A DNA stretch of 64,000 nt from Cyanophora paradoxa (GCA_004431415.1 QPMI01000202.1:61757-125756), one strand, 5' to 3'; counted from the first letter of the stretch, positions 50,201-62,200 are shown. Made by a program: numbers and translations. The notes: generated by a model not told the origin, from the sequence alone.

Positions 50201-51095
50201 CCAGCTCCGCCACGTGCCGCAGCCGCGCAGCCGCCCCCGCGAACGTCCCCTGCGTCCGCCGGCCGCCACGTCTTCCCGCGTCGAGGTGCAGGCCGGGCGG
50301 GGCGGCGGGCGGGGCGCGCCTCCGGGGAGAAGGTCCCGACGTGGATCTCGTAGACGCCGCCCGGCGCGACGGAGTCGAGGGTCGCCCCGCGCCACGCGCG
50401 CTCCTCGGGGCCCCACTCGAAGGCCGCCCCGTCCACGACCTGCCGGCGCCGACGGTGAGGGCGCGACACGCAAAGGAGCGCAAAGGCGTGCCTGCGATGC
50501 GCCGTGGACCCCGTCGGGCTGGAACCGCGAGAGCGGGTCCGGGACGGGCTGCGCGCCGGCGCCGGGGGCCACGCGGTACCGCCCGCCGGCGCGCAGTCCG
50601 CGAACGAAGCCCTCGTGGAACTGGCCGCTCTCCGATCGAACCAGCGCGTGCCGCGCCCCGCCGCTTGTGGCGCCCGGTTCTGCTGCTTCCTCGACCTGTG
50701 TGGGAGTTCAGGACAACAAGATTGAGAAGATGAGGTTAACGGGACGAGTGGAGGACGCGGGGGCGGGCAGCGGGAGATCGAGTACGAAGGGACAAGCGCC
50801 GGTGAGCGGCAGGAGCGGCGCACGATTTCGATGGAATCGCAATCAGGGGCCCAGAGGCGAAAGAACGTCCCGTCGTCACGGACGCGCGCTCCGAGGAATT
50901 GCTCAAACTCGCCCGCCTTCTCTGCGACGGGCTCGTTGGCATGCGTACGTGCGTATACGTGCGCGCGCGCGCACCGATGCCGCCGCCGCGCCAGGCCGCC
51001 CAAGTCCGGAACTGCTTGCAGTGAAGCACCGACGTCGGGAGCTTACGATCCTGCTGCGTTGGCGCGTGGCCTTGAACTCCTTGCTCGTTGCCCAT
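47244..51095 (-). CDS. treZ: Maltooligosyltrehalose trehalohydrolase (TreZ, GH13)
   Basis: GH13 enzyme that cuts trehalose off maltooligosyltrehalose (EC 3.2.1.141), the last step of the TreY/TreZ route from starch or glycogen. ATG 51095 gives [15 protein letters not shown]; a 5' intron joins [20 protein letters not shown] and [13 protein letters not shown] (E-set domain). Then come [32 protein letters not shown] and [17 protein letters not shown], all TreZ signatures. Catalytic GH13 regions: LDVVLNH (region I), [13 protein letters not shown] (II, nucleophile Asp), VILEDGRNW (III, acid/base Glu) and [17 protein letters not shown] (IV). [20 protein letters not shown] and [17 protein letters not shown] complete the barrel; the C-terminal domain ends [12 protein letters not shown], stop 47244-47246. 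About 15 short introns. No targeting peptide is obvious, so it is probably cytosolic. The partner TreY is not in the window. Confidence 0.9.
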
Positions 51096-51238
51096 CGTTC
51101 GAATTCGAATTCGCTGCTCTTTTCGAACAGGTACGCTCAGGGCTTCAGTACCCCTCCGTTCATCGCTTCTGTACCCCTTCCATTGTCGCGGGAGCTGCGT
51201 CCAGGCTCACCTGGCCGGTGCGAAGGACGCGCGGTGTG
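51096..51238. promoter_or_regulatory. Putative bidirectional promoter (treZ / coiled-coil gene)
   Basis: A 143-bp gap between divergent start codons. It contains the palindromic TTCGAATTCGAATTCG at its left end and CCTTCCATTGTCGCGGG near the right. Function inferred from position. Confidence 0.4.
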
Positions 51239-53845
51239 ATGGCAAGCGCGAACAAGAAGGACGGATGGAGCTTCTTTGGAATGTTCAAGAAGAAACACCC
51301 GGATAGTGGCCCGGGGGACGTGCACAGCACGCCCGCGACGAGCCGCACGACCAGCCACGTCCCGCATTCGTCCCGCGGCGCCCTAGGCACCCCCGGCTCC
51401 ACGTCACAGCTGTCGAATTCCCCCGGCGCCGTCGCGTTCGCTGGAGGATTAGCGACATCGACCGCGGGCATCGCGAGCGAGTTCGTAAATCAGGGTCAGA
51501 GCACGATTGCCGGAGCTCCAAGTGCGGCCGCCAGTGCCGTGACGAGCAAGGTGCGCGGCCGTGCGCCAAGCGTCCTTTGCCTCGTGGGGGCCGACTCGCC
51601 CGTTGAACAGGTCACGTCCGAGCTCGAAGAGATGAAGAAGATGCTGGCTGATCTCAAGGGGGAACGCTTCAGAGAGCTAACAACCGAACGGGTGCGCGGT
51701 GCAGCGCAGTCGCCGGCTGATCATGAACGCCGGGCCTCACGGGGCGTGCCTGCGCAGGACGCGGCGGCACGGCAGCGAGACGAGGTGCAGAGGGACCTGC
51801 GGGCGGCGCTGGACTCGTTCGCCCGCGCGCGGAGCGACCTCGAGGAGAAGCAGGCGGCCGCCGTCGAGGCCGCCACCGCCCACCAGGGTCCGCGCCCCGC
51901 CCCGCCGCAACCGCCCGCGCGCCATCTAAGCCGACGGCGCGGCAGCGGCGACGATCCAGTCGCTGCGGGCGGAGCTGGCGGCGGCGCGGGCGGAGGCCGA
52001 GCTGGGGCGGGACGAGGGCGGGCGGCAGGCCCGCGGGCTCGCCCCCGACCCCGAGGAGCTCTCCGAGGCGCGCCCGCCGCCCCGCCCCGCCCCGCCACAC
52101 GCCACGCTACGCCGTGCGACGCGTCGGGCGGGGCGCAGCTGCGGGAGCGGATCGCGGGGCTCGAGGCATCGCTCGCCGAGGCGGAGGCCGGCGCCGAGGA
52201 GGCCCGCCGCAGGGTCCGCCGGCCCCCGCCCCCGCAGGCGGCTGCACGGGCGAGGCGGCGGGGGCGGGCGCAGGCGGAGCGGGCGGAGGAGCGGCTGGCG
52301 GGGCACGAGGCGGCCCTCGAGGCGGCCCGCCGCGAGGCCGACGAGCTACGCGCCGAGCTCGCCCGCGCCGTGCCCCGCCCCGCCCCGCCCCGCCCCGCCC
52401 CGCCCCGCCCCGCCTCACCGCCCCCCCGCACACAGCGCGCGCACGCGCACACGCAGGTCGCTGCGGCCGCGGCCCCCGCGCATCCCCGCCACCACCCCGA
52501 GGAGCACGCTGCCGGCTGGCAGCCGCCGGCCGAGGCGGACGCGCAGGCGCCGCATGCGGCGGCGGCCCTGCACGCGGTGCACGCGGCGCCGTCGGTGGGG
52601 CCGAGCGGGACGGGGCGGACGACGGGTCGGAGGAGGCGGCCTCGACGCCGCGCAGCAGCGCGGGGAGCGACGCCGACAGCGAGCGCTCCTCCGCCCGCGG
52701 CTCCCGCCCCGCCTTCGTCCTCCCCTCCCCGGCCCTCGCCCCGGCCCCGGCCCTGGCCCCGTCTCGCCCCCGCCCGCCCCGTCCCGGTCCCGCCCGCCCG
52801 GCGGCCGCGGCCCCGGGGCGCTTGAAGGGACGGGCAAGCCGGGAGAGGAGGAAGAGGCGGAAGGGACAGCGCGTCCGAGGTCTCGTTCGCCTCGTCGGAG
52901 GCGGCGGCGGCGGCGGCCGAGATGGACGGCGGGGCCGGAGGCGGCGAGCGCGTCGCCCGCGCCCAGGAGCGCACCGCCACCTCCTCCCGCACCTCCTCCG
53001 CCCCGGTCTCCCCCGCCCGGGCCGCCCCCGCCCCGCCCCCGCCCCGCCCGCCATCCCCTCCTGGTCCCTCCCCGGCGACCCGCCCCCGGCCCAGGCGGCC
53101 CCCTGGGGCCTCCCCGCCGCCGCCTCCGACGCCTCGGCTGCCGCCCCGCCGGCTCTGCCCCGCGCGAGTGGGCCTCCCCGGAGCCGGCCCCGGCGGTGCC
53201 GGCACCGGTGCCGGCGGCGGGGGCCGGGGCCGGGGAGGCGGGAAGGCGCCGTCGCCGCCGCCTCCGTTCGCGACGGCGACGCCGATGCCGGACTTCCCCT
53301 TTCTCCGCACTGGCTCCTTCTCCACCCCGCCGCCCCTGCCCCGCGCGAGCCCTCCCCGCCCCCGCAGCCGGCCCTCCCCGCCCCCGCCCCCGCCCCTCGG
53401 CCCCCGCCCCGCGCGTCGAGGCGCTGGAGGCGATCTTCGGGGCGCCCGAGCGGACGGCGTCGGGCGGGACGAGGGCGCCGGCAGCGAGAGCGGCGACAGC
53501 TTCGTCGAGCCGCCCTGGGGCGGCCCCGCCGCCGCGCAGCAGTCCGCCGCCGGGCCGGGGCCGGGGGGCTGGAGAGGGGGCGGGGAGGGGGCGGGGGAGG
53601 CGATGGAGGCGGAGCCGGCGCGGGCGGCCTCGCCGTGGAACTGGCAGGCCATCCAGGCCACCTCGCCCTCCGCGGGCGGCCCCCACGCCCCCGCCGACCC
53701 CGCCCCGGCCCCGGACGCCGCCGCGGGGACGGGGGCCCTCTGGCCGCCCCACAGCCCCAGCGGCCACCCCGGACCCGTGGCGACGCCCGCCGCCGCCGCC
53801 GAGGCGCCGAAGGCCGACTCGATCTGGACCGATCTGCTTCCCTGA
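51239..53845 (+). CDS. Coiled-coil and proline-rich low-complexity protein, unknown
   Basis: ATG 51239 gives ASANKKDGWSFFGMFKKKHP, then a Ser/Thr-rich segment, VTSELEEMKKMLADLKGE (about 51610) and successive coiled-coil exons: DEVQRDLRAALDSFARARSD, SLRAELAAARAEAELGRDEG, RERIAGLEASLAEAEAGAEE and AERAEERLAGHEAALEAARR. From 52.5 kb the protein becomes Ser/Ala-rich (DSASEVSFASSEAAAAAAEM), then very Pro-rich, with RVEALEAIFGAPE (about 53415) and a tail SPWNWQAIQATSPSAGG to APKADSIWTDLLP, stop 53843-53845. It resembles trafficking or scaffold proteins that carry short C-terminal linear motifs, but no family is recognised. The reading frame in 52.6-53.4 kb is uncertain because every frame is open there. 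Confidence 0.6.
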
Positions 53846-54514
53846 TCCGATGGCCAGGGCGGCCGGGCAGGAACCGCGCCTTCACGCCTTGTCGGTATTT
53901 ATTTCCAGTCGGGAGGGTCATGGACGGGATCTGGCAGCATCTGCGTGGGGTGTAGCTATTCGAACCTATGTGAGCGTCAGCGTAGCATAGGGCAGTGTAT
54001 GGCTGCCAAATAAAGGCAGCCTTGCTTACGCACATAAGTACAAAGTGAGGTCATGGCTCGCTCGCTGTTCGTGGGCCCCTCTGTTCGTGCCATACAGATC
54101 TAGAGCAGCCAGCGCGCCTGCAGCCGCTGAGCTGGCGGGTTGAGCTAGCTCAGCCCTGGCAGCGGCTATAGGGCCGCCGGGCGTCGGAGCCTTTCGGAGG
54201 GCGACTTGGGGCAGGGGGACTGTGACGTTGCCTCGTTGACGCTACGAGTTGATTTGCCCCCGGCAGCTATAGCCGCTGAGCCCTCGGAGCTACATGTACA
54301 GTGTCGATCACGATGTCGCAGAAGCTCAAGGGGTCCAGCCGCCGCCCGTGCATACACATGATCGCCCTCGCAACCGGTACCTCGGCGCCGGCGCCTACTA
54401 GGCTAGCTGGCGATTATCGGATCTCGACAACCTTGAAATAAAAGCGAGAACACTAGTACAGTGGTGGTACAGGGCGTTTGTACAGGCCCCCGGTGGCGGG
54501 GCCAAGGGGGCGCT
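53846..54514. other. Intergenic region between convergent genes
   Basis: Contains a hairpin with AATAAA in its loop (54001-54021), AGATCTAGA at 54097, and repeated CAGCCGCTGAGC / GCCGCTGAGCCC elements (54119, 54272). No gene is recognised. Confidence 0.5.
54001..54021 (+). promoter_or_regulatory. Hairpin presenting a polyadenylation signal
   Basis: GGCTGCC and GGCAGCC form a perfect 7-bp stem around the 7-nt loop AAATAAA. It lies 156 bp after the stop of the plus-strand gene, a plausible place for a poly(A) signal. Confidence 0.6.
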
Positions 54515-57500
54515 TCATGGGCGGGGCGGGGGTGCCGGGCCCGGGGGCTCGTGCGCGTGCTCGGGCTCGGGCTCCGGGGCGAGGAGCTCGAGGTAGGCCT
54601 CGCAGCGGCCGGCGACGAGCTCCGCGTGCCGCCCCGCCCCCGCCAGCCGGCCCCCGCTGCCCCCGCCGCATCGTGAGGAGCGGGGGGCGAGAGGGGCGGG
54701 GGCGGGGCACCGGAGGACGAAGATGGCGTCGGCGTGGCGGACGGAGGGGATGTCGTGGGAGACGAGCAGCAGCGCGAGGCGCCGCTCCCGCGCGTGCCGC
54801 AGTAGCGCCGGCATCACCACTGCCGCCCCCCCGCCTCGGCGGCGCACGGCGGGACGGCGGGGGCGGGGGCGGGGGGCGCACCGCGAGCGCGCTTGGCGGG
54901 GTCCATCTGGGAGAAGGCCTCGTCGAGGATCAGCAGCCCGGCGTTCTTCCGCAGGTACGCTGCCCGCGCCGCGCGGTCGAACGCGAGGCTGGCGGGCCGG
55001 GGGCGATGGCGAGGGGAGGGGGGCGCACCGCGGGCGAGGGCGATGCTCTGGGCGAAGCCGCCGGAGATGTTGGCCCCGCGGGCGGCCACGGGGCGTCCAG
55101 CGCGTCGTGGTGCGGGTGCGGCGGCAGGCCGGCCGGCCGCACCAGCGAGGGCGCCGGGGCCGCCCCTCCCACTCCCCCGGGTCGTGGAAGAACGACGCCA
55201 CCGCCGCCGCCGCCCGCCGCAGCAGGCCCGCCCGCCTCCCCGGCCCGTCCGCCGCCGTCGCCGGCGCGGGGTCGGCGGGAGGGGGGAAGGGTCGCGCGGG
55301 GCGGGGCGGGCGGGTGGAGGGGCCGGGGCGGTGGGGCTCGGGTGCGCGGCGGGGTGCGGCCGCTCGCCCTCGCGCCGGAGGGCGAGGGCGCGCAGGAAGG
55401 TGCGCCGGCTCCGCCGCGCCGGCCCCGGCGCCGCGCCCGCCGGCCGCAGCGGCGTCGGCGGCCGGTACTCGTACGCCTCGCCGGCGGCGGCCTCCTCCGG
55501 GCCCGGCTCGGGCGGGAAGGCCGGGCAGGAGCGGGAGCGCCGGGGCGGCGGCGGGAGCGGGGAAGGGGCGACCCGCGCGGGCGGGGCGGGGCGGGGCGGG
55601 GAGGGCGGGGAGGGAGGCGGGGCGGGGTACGGGGAGGAGGCCCTGGAGCCCCTGGGCGGAGGCGGGGCGGGAGAGGGCGGGGCGCCCGGGGGCGAAGCGG
55701 GGCGAGCTGCGAGGGGCCACGTGGGCGGCCGCGGGGGCTGGCGCGCGGCGGCGGCGGCGGCGGCGGCGGGCGCCGGGGCGGGGGGACGATGCGGTCGAGG
55801 AGGGCGGAGACGGCGGCGTCGAGGGCCCGCCCCGGCCGCGTCAGCTCCGAGACCTGCGCCGGCCCGCAGCGGTGGTTGGGAGCGGGCGGGGGACGGGCGG
55901 GCGGGGGGCGGGCACGGCGTCGGCCTCCTCCTCCTCCTCCGAGAGCATGTCGTCCTCCGGGGGCACCCCCGCCCCGCCCGGCGCCCGTCCCCGCGCAGCG
56001 CCGCCACCGGCGCCAGCCGCGGCGCCGTCGCCCCGTGCCCCGCGCTCCCTGGCGCCCGCGGCGGCTCCTCGGGCAGAAGCAGGTCCACCGCGCTCGACTC
56101 GCGGCTCGGCGCCGCCGCGCTGCTCGCCCCGCCGCTCGGCCCTGCCCGGGCCCCGCGTCGCCGTCCCGCGCGGCGAGAACGCCGGCCATGCGGGCGGCCT
56201 CGAGCACTGCGGTCGGAGCGTTGAGCGAGGGCGGGGGCGGGCGGGGGCGGGCGGGGCGGGGGGCGCGCCCTCCTCGTGGGTGGCGGCGGGGTCGCCGACG
56301 AGGATGTTGTCGCGCACGGTGCCGGGGAAGAGGTACGGCCGCTGGCTCACGTACACCACCGCCCCCCGCACCCCCTCCCGCCCCGCCTCCCCGAACCCCA
56401 CCCGCCCCTCGGGGGCGCCCGGCGGGCCCCGCTCGAAGTGGAGGGAGCCGGCGGCGGGGGCGTAGAGGCCGGAGAGGAGGGCGCAGAGGGTCGACTTGCC
56501 CGAGCGGTTGCGCCCGACGAGGGCGTAGGCGCGCCCGCGCTCGAGCACGACCTGCGCCCCCCTGAGCAGGGGCGAGCGCGGCGGAGCAGAATCGGGCCGC
56601 CGGGTGCACCTCGCCGTCCCCGAGGTCCAGGGCGACCTCGCGGGGCGGCTCGTCGCCCCCCGCCGGCCCCTCCTCCCCCTCCCCCTCCCCCTCCCGCTTG
56701 GCCGCCGGCGCCTCGTAGGCGAAGCGGGCGCCGCGGACGACGATGCGGTCGAAGGCGACCGGGGGCGGCGCGGGGGCGGCCCCGGGGGGCGGGAGGGCCT
56801 CCCCGGCCCCGAAGAAGCCGGCCGCGCGCATCAGGTCCCGCAGGCGGCCCTGCCCGAGCGAGCGGGGCGTGAGGGGAGGCGAAGGCGGGAGGCGAGTGGG
56901 CGGGGACCTGGTTGGCGAGGACGCGGCGGGCGCTCTGGGCGAGGGCCCACGCGTGCCGCGCCAGCTGCCTGCCGCCCCGCCCCTCAGCGCCGCAGGGGCC
57001 GCCGGCAGGAGGGGCGCACAGGAGGTGGTCGACGTCGATCTGGACGCGCTGGTACTGCTCGTGGCTGACGCCGCGGCGGCGCATGACGGCGCCGGCGACG
57101 GCGACCTCGGAGACGAGGTCGGCGAGGTTGCGGGCGCCCAGCGCCGCCCCGAGCCGCGAGAGCGCGCTCGCCGGCCCGTGCAGCGCCTCCAGCTCCTCCT
57201 CCGCCAGCCGGTCCAGGATCGACAGCTGCGCCGCCTGCCCCCGCCTCGCCAGGGGCGGCGCGGGGGGAGGGAGGAGAGGGGGGGGGGGGGGGGGGGGGCG
57301 GGGGGGGGGGGAAGCGCGGGGGCGCAGGGCGCGCGCCTGCATGCCGTTGAGCTGGATCTCGGGAGGCCCTCGAGGGCGCACGCGACGAGCCGCGAGAGAG
57401 CCTCCGCGTTGCCCCGCGCGCTCGCCAGCTGCGCGCCCGCGGCCCGCGGCTCACGCCACGCCACGCGCCGCCCCCGCCGGGCGGCGCCGCACCTGCTTGA

Positions 57501-58669
57501 CGTCGAACATGCGGTACTTGCACCAGCCCGCGAGCCGCGCCAGCAGGCCGACGACTGCGCGCGCCCGAAGGCTCAGCGGGGCGGGGCCCGGGGAGAGGGG
57601 CGCGCGCCGGCGGGGCGGAGGACGGCGAGGGCGTCGATGTGGGCGCTGCGCTCCGCGAGCAGCTCCGCCGAGTCCCGCAGCATCGTGTAGAGCAGGCCCG
57701 CCAGCGCCGGCAGCGTGTAGTTCACCAGCTGGATGCTGCTGTTCTGCGCGCCCCGCGGCGTCGGCGTCGGCGGGCGAGAGGGCGCGAGGCCGGCGCTGCG
57801 CTGCTCTGCTGCTCTTGGTGCGCACGATGTCGGACATTAAACGGAGCTGGCAGGGACCGGCCCGGCGGTTGCTGGCATTAGTCACTGGGTGACTGAGATC
57901 TAGGTTGTGCATGATTGTGCACCTCGAGCTCATTTGTCCTTACGCGGCTGAAGGCGGCTGAATTGCTGTGCAGAATCCGATGAAAAACCAAGCGCTTGAT
58001 GGCCAGGCGGTTGGCGAGCGCCGCCCGGTTGCGCAGCGACGAGTCCAAAACTTGGAGAAACGCCGAGAGGGAGGAGAGGAGGCAGTAACCGCTGAGGAGG
58101 CCGGCGTCCACTGGCAGATTCTGCACGAGCCCATGCTGGATCTTGTTGCGCCGCTCCCGCAGCTTCGTCGCTATCTGCGGGGAATGCCGTTCGGGGCCAG
58201 CTGCGGGAGCGCCGCAACGAGCCAACCTTGCGGCGACTCAACCACCATGGACCTGGCATTTCATTCAGCGTTTTTTAAAACAGTAAGAAAATTCTTTCGA
58301 GCTCACCTAGGGTTTCAAATAGCAAGGGCAACGCGTAGTTCTGCCTGGGCGCGTCATGACCGCGCGCGGCGGTACGTACTGAGTACATGGGCGCTACGCA
58401 CCGAGGTCACAGACAGCCAGAGGAGCTTACGGCGCTCGCGCCAGAGGTATCTGAACCAGTGGATTGAAGCCCAAAGCCAGCGGCCGATGCGCGCGTATGC
58501 ACCTGTAGAAGACCAGGATGGGCGCATCGTCGAGCGCTTGTCTCACTGCCGCAGTGATGCTGAGGCGGATACTCTCGGGCTTGCGGGGCGCTGCAAAAGC
58601 CGATCGGAGTGCCGGCGATGCCGGTGGAGGTCGATCGCACGGCGGCGCCGCAGCCAAAATGCTGCTCAT
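54515..58669 (-). CDS. Divergent half ABC transporter (exporter type)
   Basis: Membrane domain followed by an ABC ATPase. The start ATG 58669 (SSILAAAPPCDRP) was chosen because it opens the first exon with good codon content; ATG 58789 in the same frame is an alternative with a transit-peptide-like N-terminus. Phase-consistent exons: ALDDAPILVFYRYLWRER, QNYALPLLFETLGPWWLSRR, IATKLRERRNKIQHGLVQNL, LLSGYCLLSSLSAFLQVLDS, LAIKRLVFHRILHSNSAAFS, SSIQLVNYTLPALAGLLYTM and LLARLAGWCKYRMFDVKQ. The ATPase has Walker A VGRNRSGKSTLCALLSGLYA (about 56510), Q-loop VYVSQRPYLFPGTVRDNILV (about 56350), an atypical signature NISGGFAQSIALARG (about 55070), Walker B GLLILDEAFSQMDPAK (about 54935) and H-loop LALLLVSHDIPSVRHADAIF (about 54760). 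Stop TGA 54515-54517. A large low-complexity insertion separates Q-loop and signature. Substrate unknown. Confidence 0.8.
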
Positions 58670-58789
58670 CGGGCGCGCATCTCTGGTGGCGGAAGATGGC
58701 GGCAGGGCAGCGAGGCGCCGAGGCGGCGAGGCCGCTTGGGGGGGTATCGCCAATAGAGCGGAAGGGGGGTACTGAAGTAATCCAGGCAT

Positions 58790-59281
58790 ACATGCAGGGG
58801 CTGAAGCGTCAGAGGCAGTTTATCGATATCCCCCCGATCGCGACTCCGCGTCGACGACTCGGCGGCGAGGGATAAGTCGATCCGGACGTCGACAGCGGGG
58901 CCTGAGCGGGCCCGCATGCGCGCGCGCGGTGCACTGCGCACGCATGCGGCGGCTACCGGTTTGCGACGTCGACACTCTCAGAGTCTGTGCATGCAGCTAC
59001 CCAGTGGATCCGGCGGATGCGCGCAAACTTGAAAGTCGGCAGCTGACAGCTAAGCAGTCTGTCACCTGCACTGTTGACAGTCGAAAGCTTTAGGGAAGCA
59101 AAAAGCAGCAAGCTTTCCCAGAAGTTCCGACTCCCGCGGGCGCAGCGCGCGCGCACGCTCGGCGTAACGGCCGCAGCGCGCACACGCTCGGCGTTCGGGC
59201 GGCCTGCTGCCAGGGTGCTGGTGGCGTTCAGGGAGCTGCGGGAGGCTCTGGTGGCACGTCGTTCCCGCAAGCCCACTCGCC
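58790..59281. promoter_or_regulatory. Intergenic region between divergent genes
   Basis: About 490 bp between the ABC gene and the cyclase gene. Palindromic elements include CATGCGCGCGCGCGGTG and CGCACGCATGCG (58915-58945). GCTGACAGC/GTTGACAG occur near 59040-59080. No gene is recognised. Confidence 0.4.
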
Positions 59282-62200
59282 ATGGGAGCAGCGTGCAGCT
59301 TCCCGCCCGCGCACGCGTCGCGACCCTCTGCGTCGGCCGGAGCTCAGCGGCGGCGCTCCTCGGCCCGGAGTCAGTCCGGAACTTCGCTGGAGCCGCGGCG
59401 TCTGGGCGATGTGTCCTTCAAGTCCGTGCGGTCTGCGGGCCACGGGGAGCGAACCCCCCGCGCCGGCGCCTCGGAGGTCTGGCCGTGGGGCGAGAAGGAG
59501 GGCGCCGTTCGGAGCGCGTCAGCAGCCGGCGCATCGTTCCGTCCCCGCGTCGGGAGCATCGTGAGCGCGTCCTCCTCAGTTTTCACGCCGCGCGGGGCGG
59601 AGACGCCGAGGGCCACCCGCCCCGGATCCGCGAGCAAGGCGCAGCTGCAGCGGCCGAAGTCGTTCGGCAGCCTCACGCAGGACGAGATGCAGGGCCATGC
59701 CGCCTGTGCGTGGCCTCTCTTCGTGGTCTAATCCGTTAGGAGCGCCCTGTCGCGGCTGACAGCGGGGCCTGCGCGTGCGCGTGCGGGGCCGGGGCCGGCA
59801 GCGCTGGAGCGGGACATCCAGATCGTGGCGGAGCAGATCGAGTCCTTCGAGCAGTTCCTCGCGAAGTACGCCCAAGGGGACTACGAGCCCGACAAGGCCC
59901 GCCGGCCCCCGCCCCGCGCCCCGCCCCGCACGGCGGCGCCTGACGGGCGGCGCGCGCGGGGGCGCAGGCGCCGGCGAAGCCGCGGGACTTCGCGGGCCCG
60001 TTCCTGGAGGCCCCGAAGCCGCGGGAGGAGCGGCGGCGGCTGCACAAGCTGCGCCAGTACGACATCCTCGACACCACCGACGAGGAGTCCAGGTGCCGCC
60101 AGCGCCGAGCCGCTAGCGCTCTCCCGCCGCCGCTCCCCCGCCCCTTCGGCTCACCGTGAGCCCGGCCCGCAGCGCGCCCTTCGACCGCATCGTCCAGTTC
60201 TGCGCCGCCCTCTTTGAGGTCCCGCTTGAGCTTGAACTCACCAGCTGGCACGTTGAGCGACCCGCTTGAGCTCACTAGTTCTGCTGCTTCGCGGCGCGCA
60301 GCTGCCGATATGCCTGGTGTCGCTGGTGGAGAACGAGCGGCAGTGGTTCAAGGCGCGCTGCGGCCTCGAGGCGACGGAGACGGGGCGGGACGTCAGCTTC
60401 TGCTCCCACGTCGTCAACCGTGCGCGCCGCAGCTGCCGCCCCCGCCAGCTCCTTCCGGCCCCCGTTCTAACACCAGAGGATTCGCAGGCAAGGGGGTGGA
60501 GCCGCTCGTGGTGGAGGACGCCCTCGCGGACTGGCGGTGCGCGCCCTCGAGACCTTGCTCGTGTGGATCTAGACCGAGCCCAGCTCCCCATATGCCTGCG
60601 AACGCTCCCGCCCTCTAGATCTAGACTGCGCGCAGCGAGGAGCGCATGGGGCGGCACCCTTGCCCTCGATGCCCCCGCGGGCAGCCCCCGACTCGGGGCG
60701 CAGCTTTGCGGAGAACCCGCTGGTCGTGGGCCCCCCCCACATCCGCTTCTACGCCGGCGGTGCGCTTCCTCTCGTTGACCGATGGACACCCGGCGCCTGC
60801 CGCCGGCGCCTCCCCCGACGGCCCCCTCCTGCGCGCAGCGCCGCTGGTGACGAGCGAGGGCCTCAAGCTGGGCACCCTCTGGTGCGTGCCGGCGGCGGGG
60901 CGGGAGCCCCGGGGGGAGGCGTCGGGCCGAGGGGGCGGGCGGGGGCGCAGCTGCATCGACAAGGTGGCGCGGGACTTCGGCGAGGCGAGCCGGCAGCGCC
61001 TCTGCGACCTCGCGGATATGGTCATGCGCGAGCTCGAGGTCCCGCCCCGGCCCCGCCCCCCTCGCGCCTCCCCCGCCCCCCCGGGCCGCGGGGCCGCTGA
61101 AGGCGGGGGCGGGGGCCCCGGGGCGGGCAGCACTTCGCGACGCAGCGGCGGGCGGCGATGGCGACGCGCTTCGCGGAGGCCGTCTCCCGCTTCGCCCTCG
61201 ACGCCATCCGCCTCCCCGGCGAGGTCCGCCCCCCGCCGCCCCCGGGCCCCCTCCTCTCCGCGCCTCACCGAGCTCCTTCCTCTCTTCTGCGCGCAGGCCG
61301 AAGTCTACGACCTCGTGCGCCCGCGCCTGCCGTGTCTCCCTGACTCTCCGTGGTGTAAAATTAAACGCGGCGGCGGGACGCGCTCCTCGCTCGCGCAGGC
61401 GGCGCGGACGGTGCACGCGATGCTCAAGCTCGACGAGCGCAGCGGCGTGACCGTCGTGGCGGCCGCCCCGGCGCCCCCCGCGGAGCGCCAGTACGTCGCC
61501 CCGGGGGCCGGCGGGGCCGAGCGCGGCGGGGAGGCGGCGGCGGAGGATGCGGAGCGGGAGTGGCTGGTGCAGAGCGTGCTGGTGGGGAAGCAGAGGAGGG
61601 TGTGGGCGGGGAGCGGGGCGGAGGAGCGGGCGGGGGTGGCGCTGGAGAGCGGGTCGGTGCGGGACCACCTGGCGATGGCGATGGCGGAGGGGCGGGCGGG
61701 GATCCCCGTCGACGTGATGGAGCCCGAGGACCCGCCCATGCCCCCGGGCGCCGCCGAGGCCGGCGCCTGCTCGGGCTTCCTCGTCCCCGTGCGCAGCGCG
61801 GGGGACCGCGCCGCCGCCGCCGGCTTCCTCGGGGCCTTCCTCACCCGCAACCACGAGGCCCTCCCCGACGAGGCCCGTCCGCCCGCCCGCTCCCCGCTGA
61901 ACGGAGACCGCGAATTCGGGGCCGCCCGCCTCCAGAGGCGCTGATGCCGTGCGCGCAGACGCTCTCGTTCCTGGCGCTGCTGGCGGCGGCCCTCGTCGGC
62001 GTCGTCGAGCAGCAGCGCGCCAAGGCCCGCGACCGCCCGCCCCGCTCCGAGCCCTCTCAGCCCCCTGAGCGCGCCTTGCGTTGCGCAGGCCGCGCTGCAG
62101 CAGCGCGAGGAGGCGCTGCGGTGGCGCTCGCAGCTGAGCGACGCGCTGCTGCGCTCCATCCTCCCCGAGAGCCTCATCTCGCCGCTGCTCGCGCGGGACG

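Noticed and set aside
51003-51003. Start of treZ at 51003
   Set aside because: That codon is TTG. An upstream ATG exon (51095) joins in frame through an intron with a GTAAGC donor.
57275-57311. Long G-run (poly-G) as a possible structured element
   Set aside because: It lies in a C-rich intron tract of the ABC gene (minus strand) and may partly be a sequencing-length artefact; nothing further can be supported.
57968-58756. 262-residue plus-strand open frame
   Set aside because: Antisense to the N-terminal exons of the ABC transporter, which join in phase on the minus strand.
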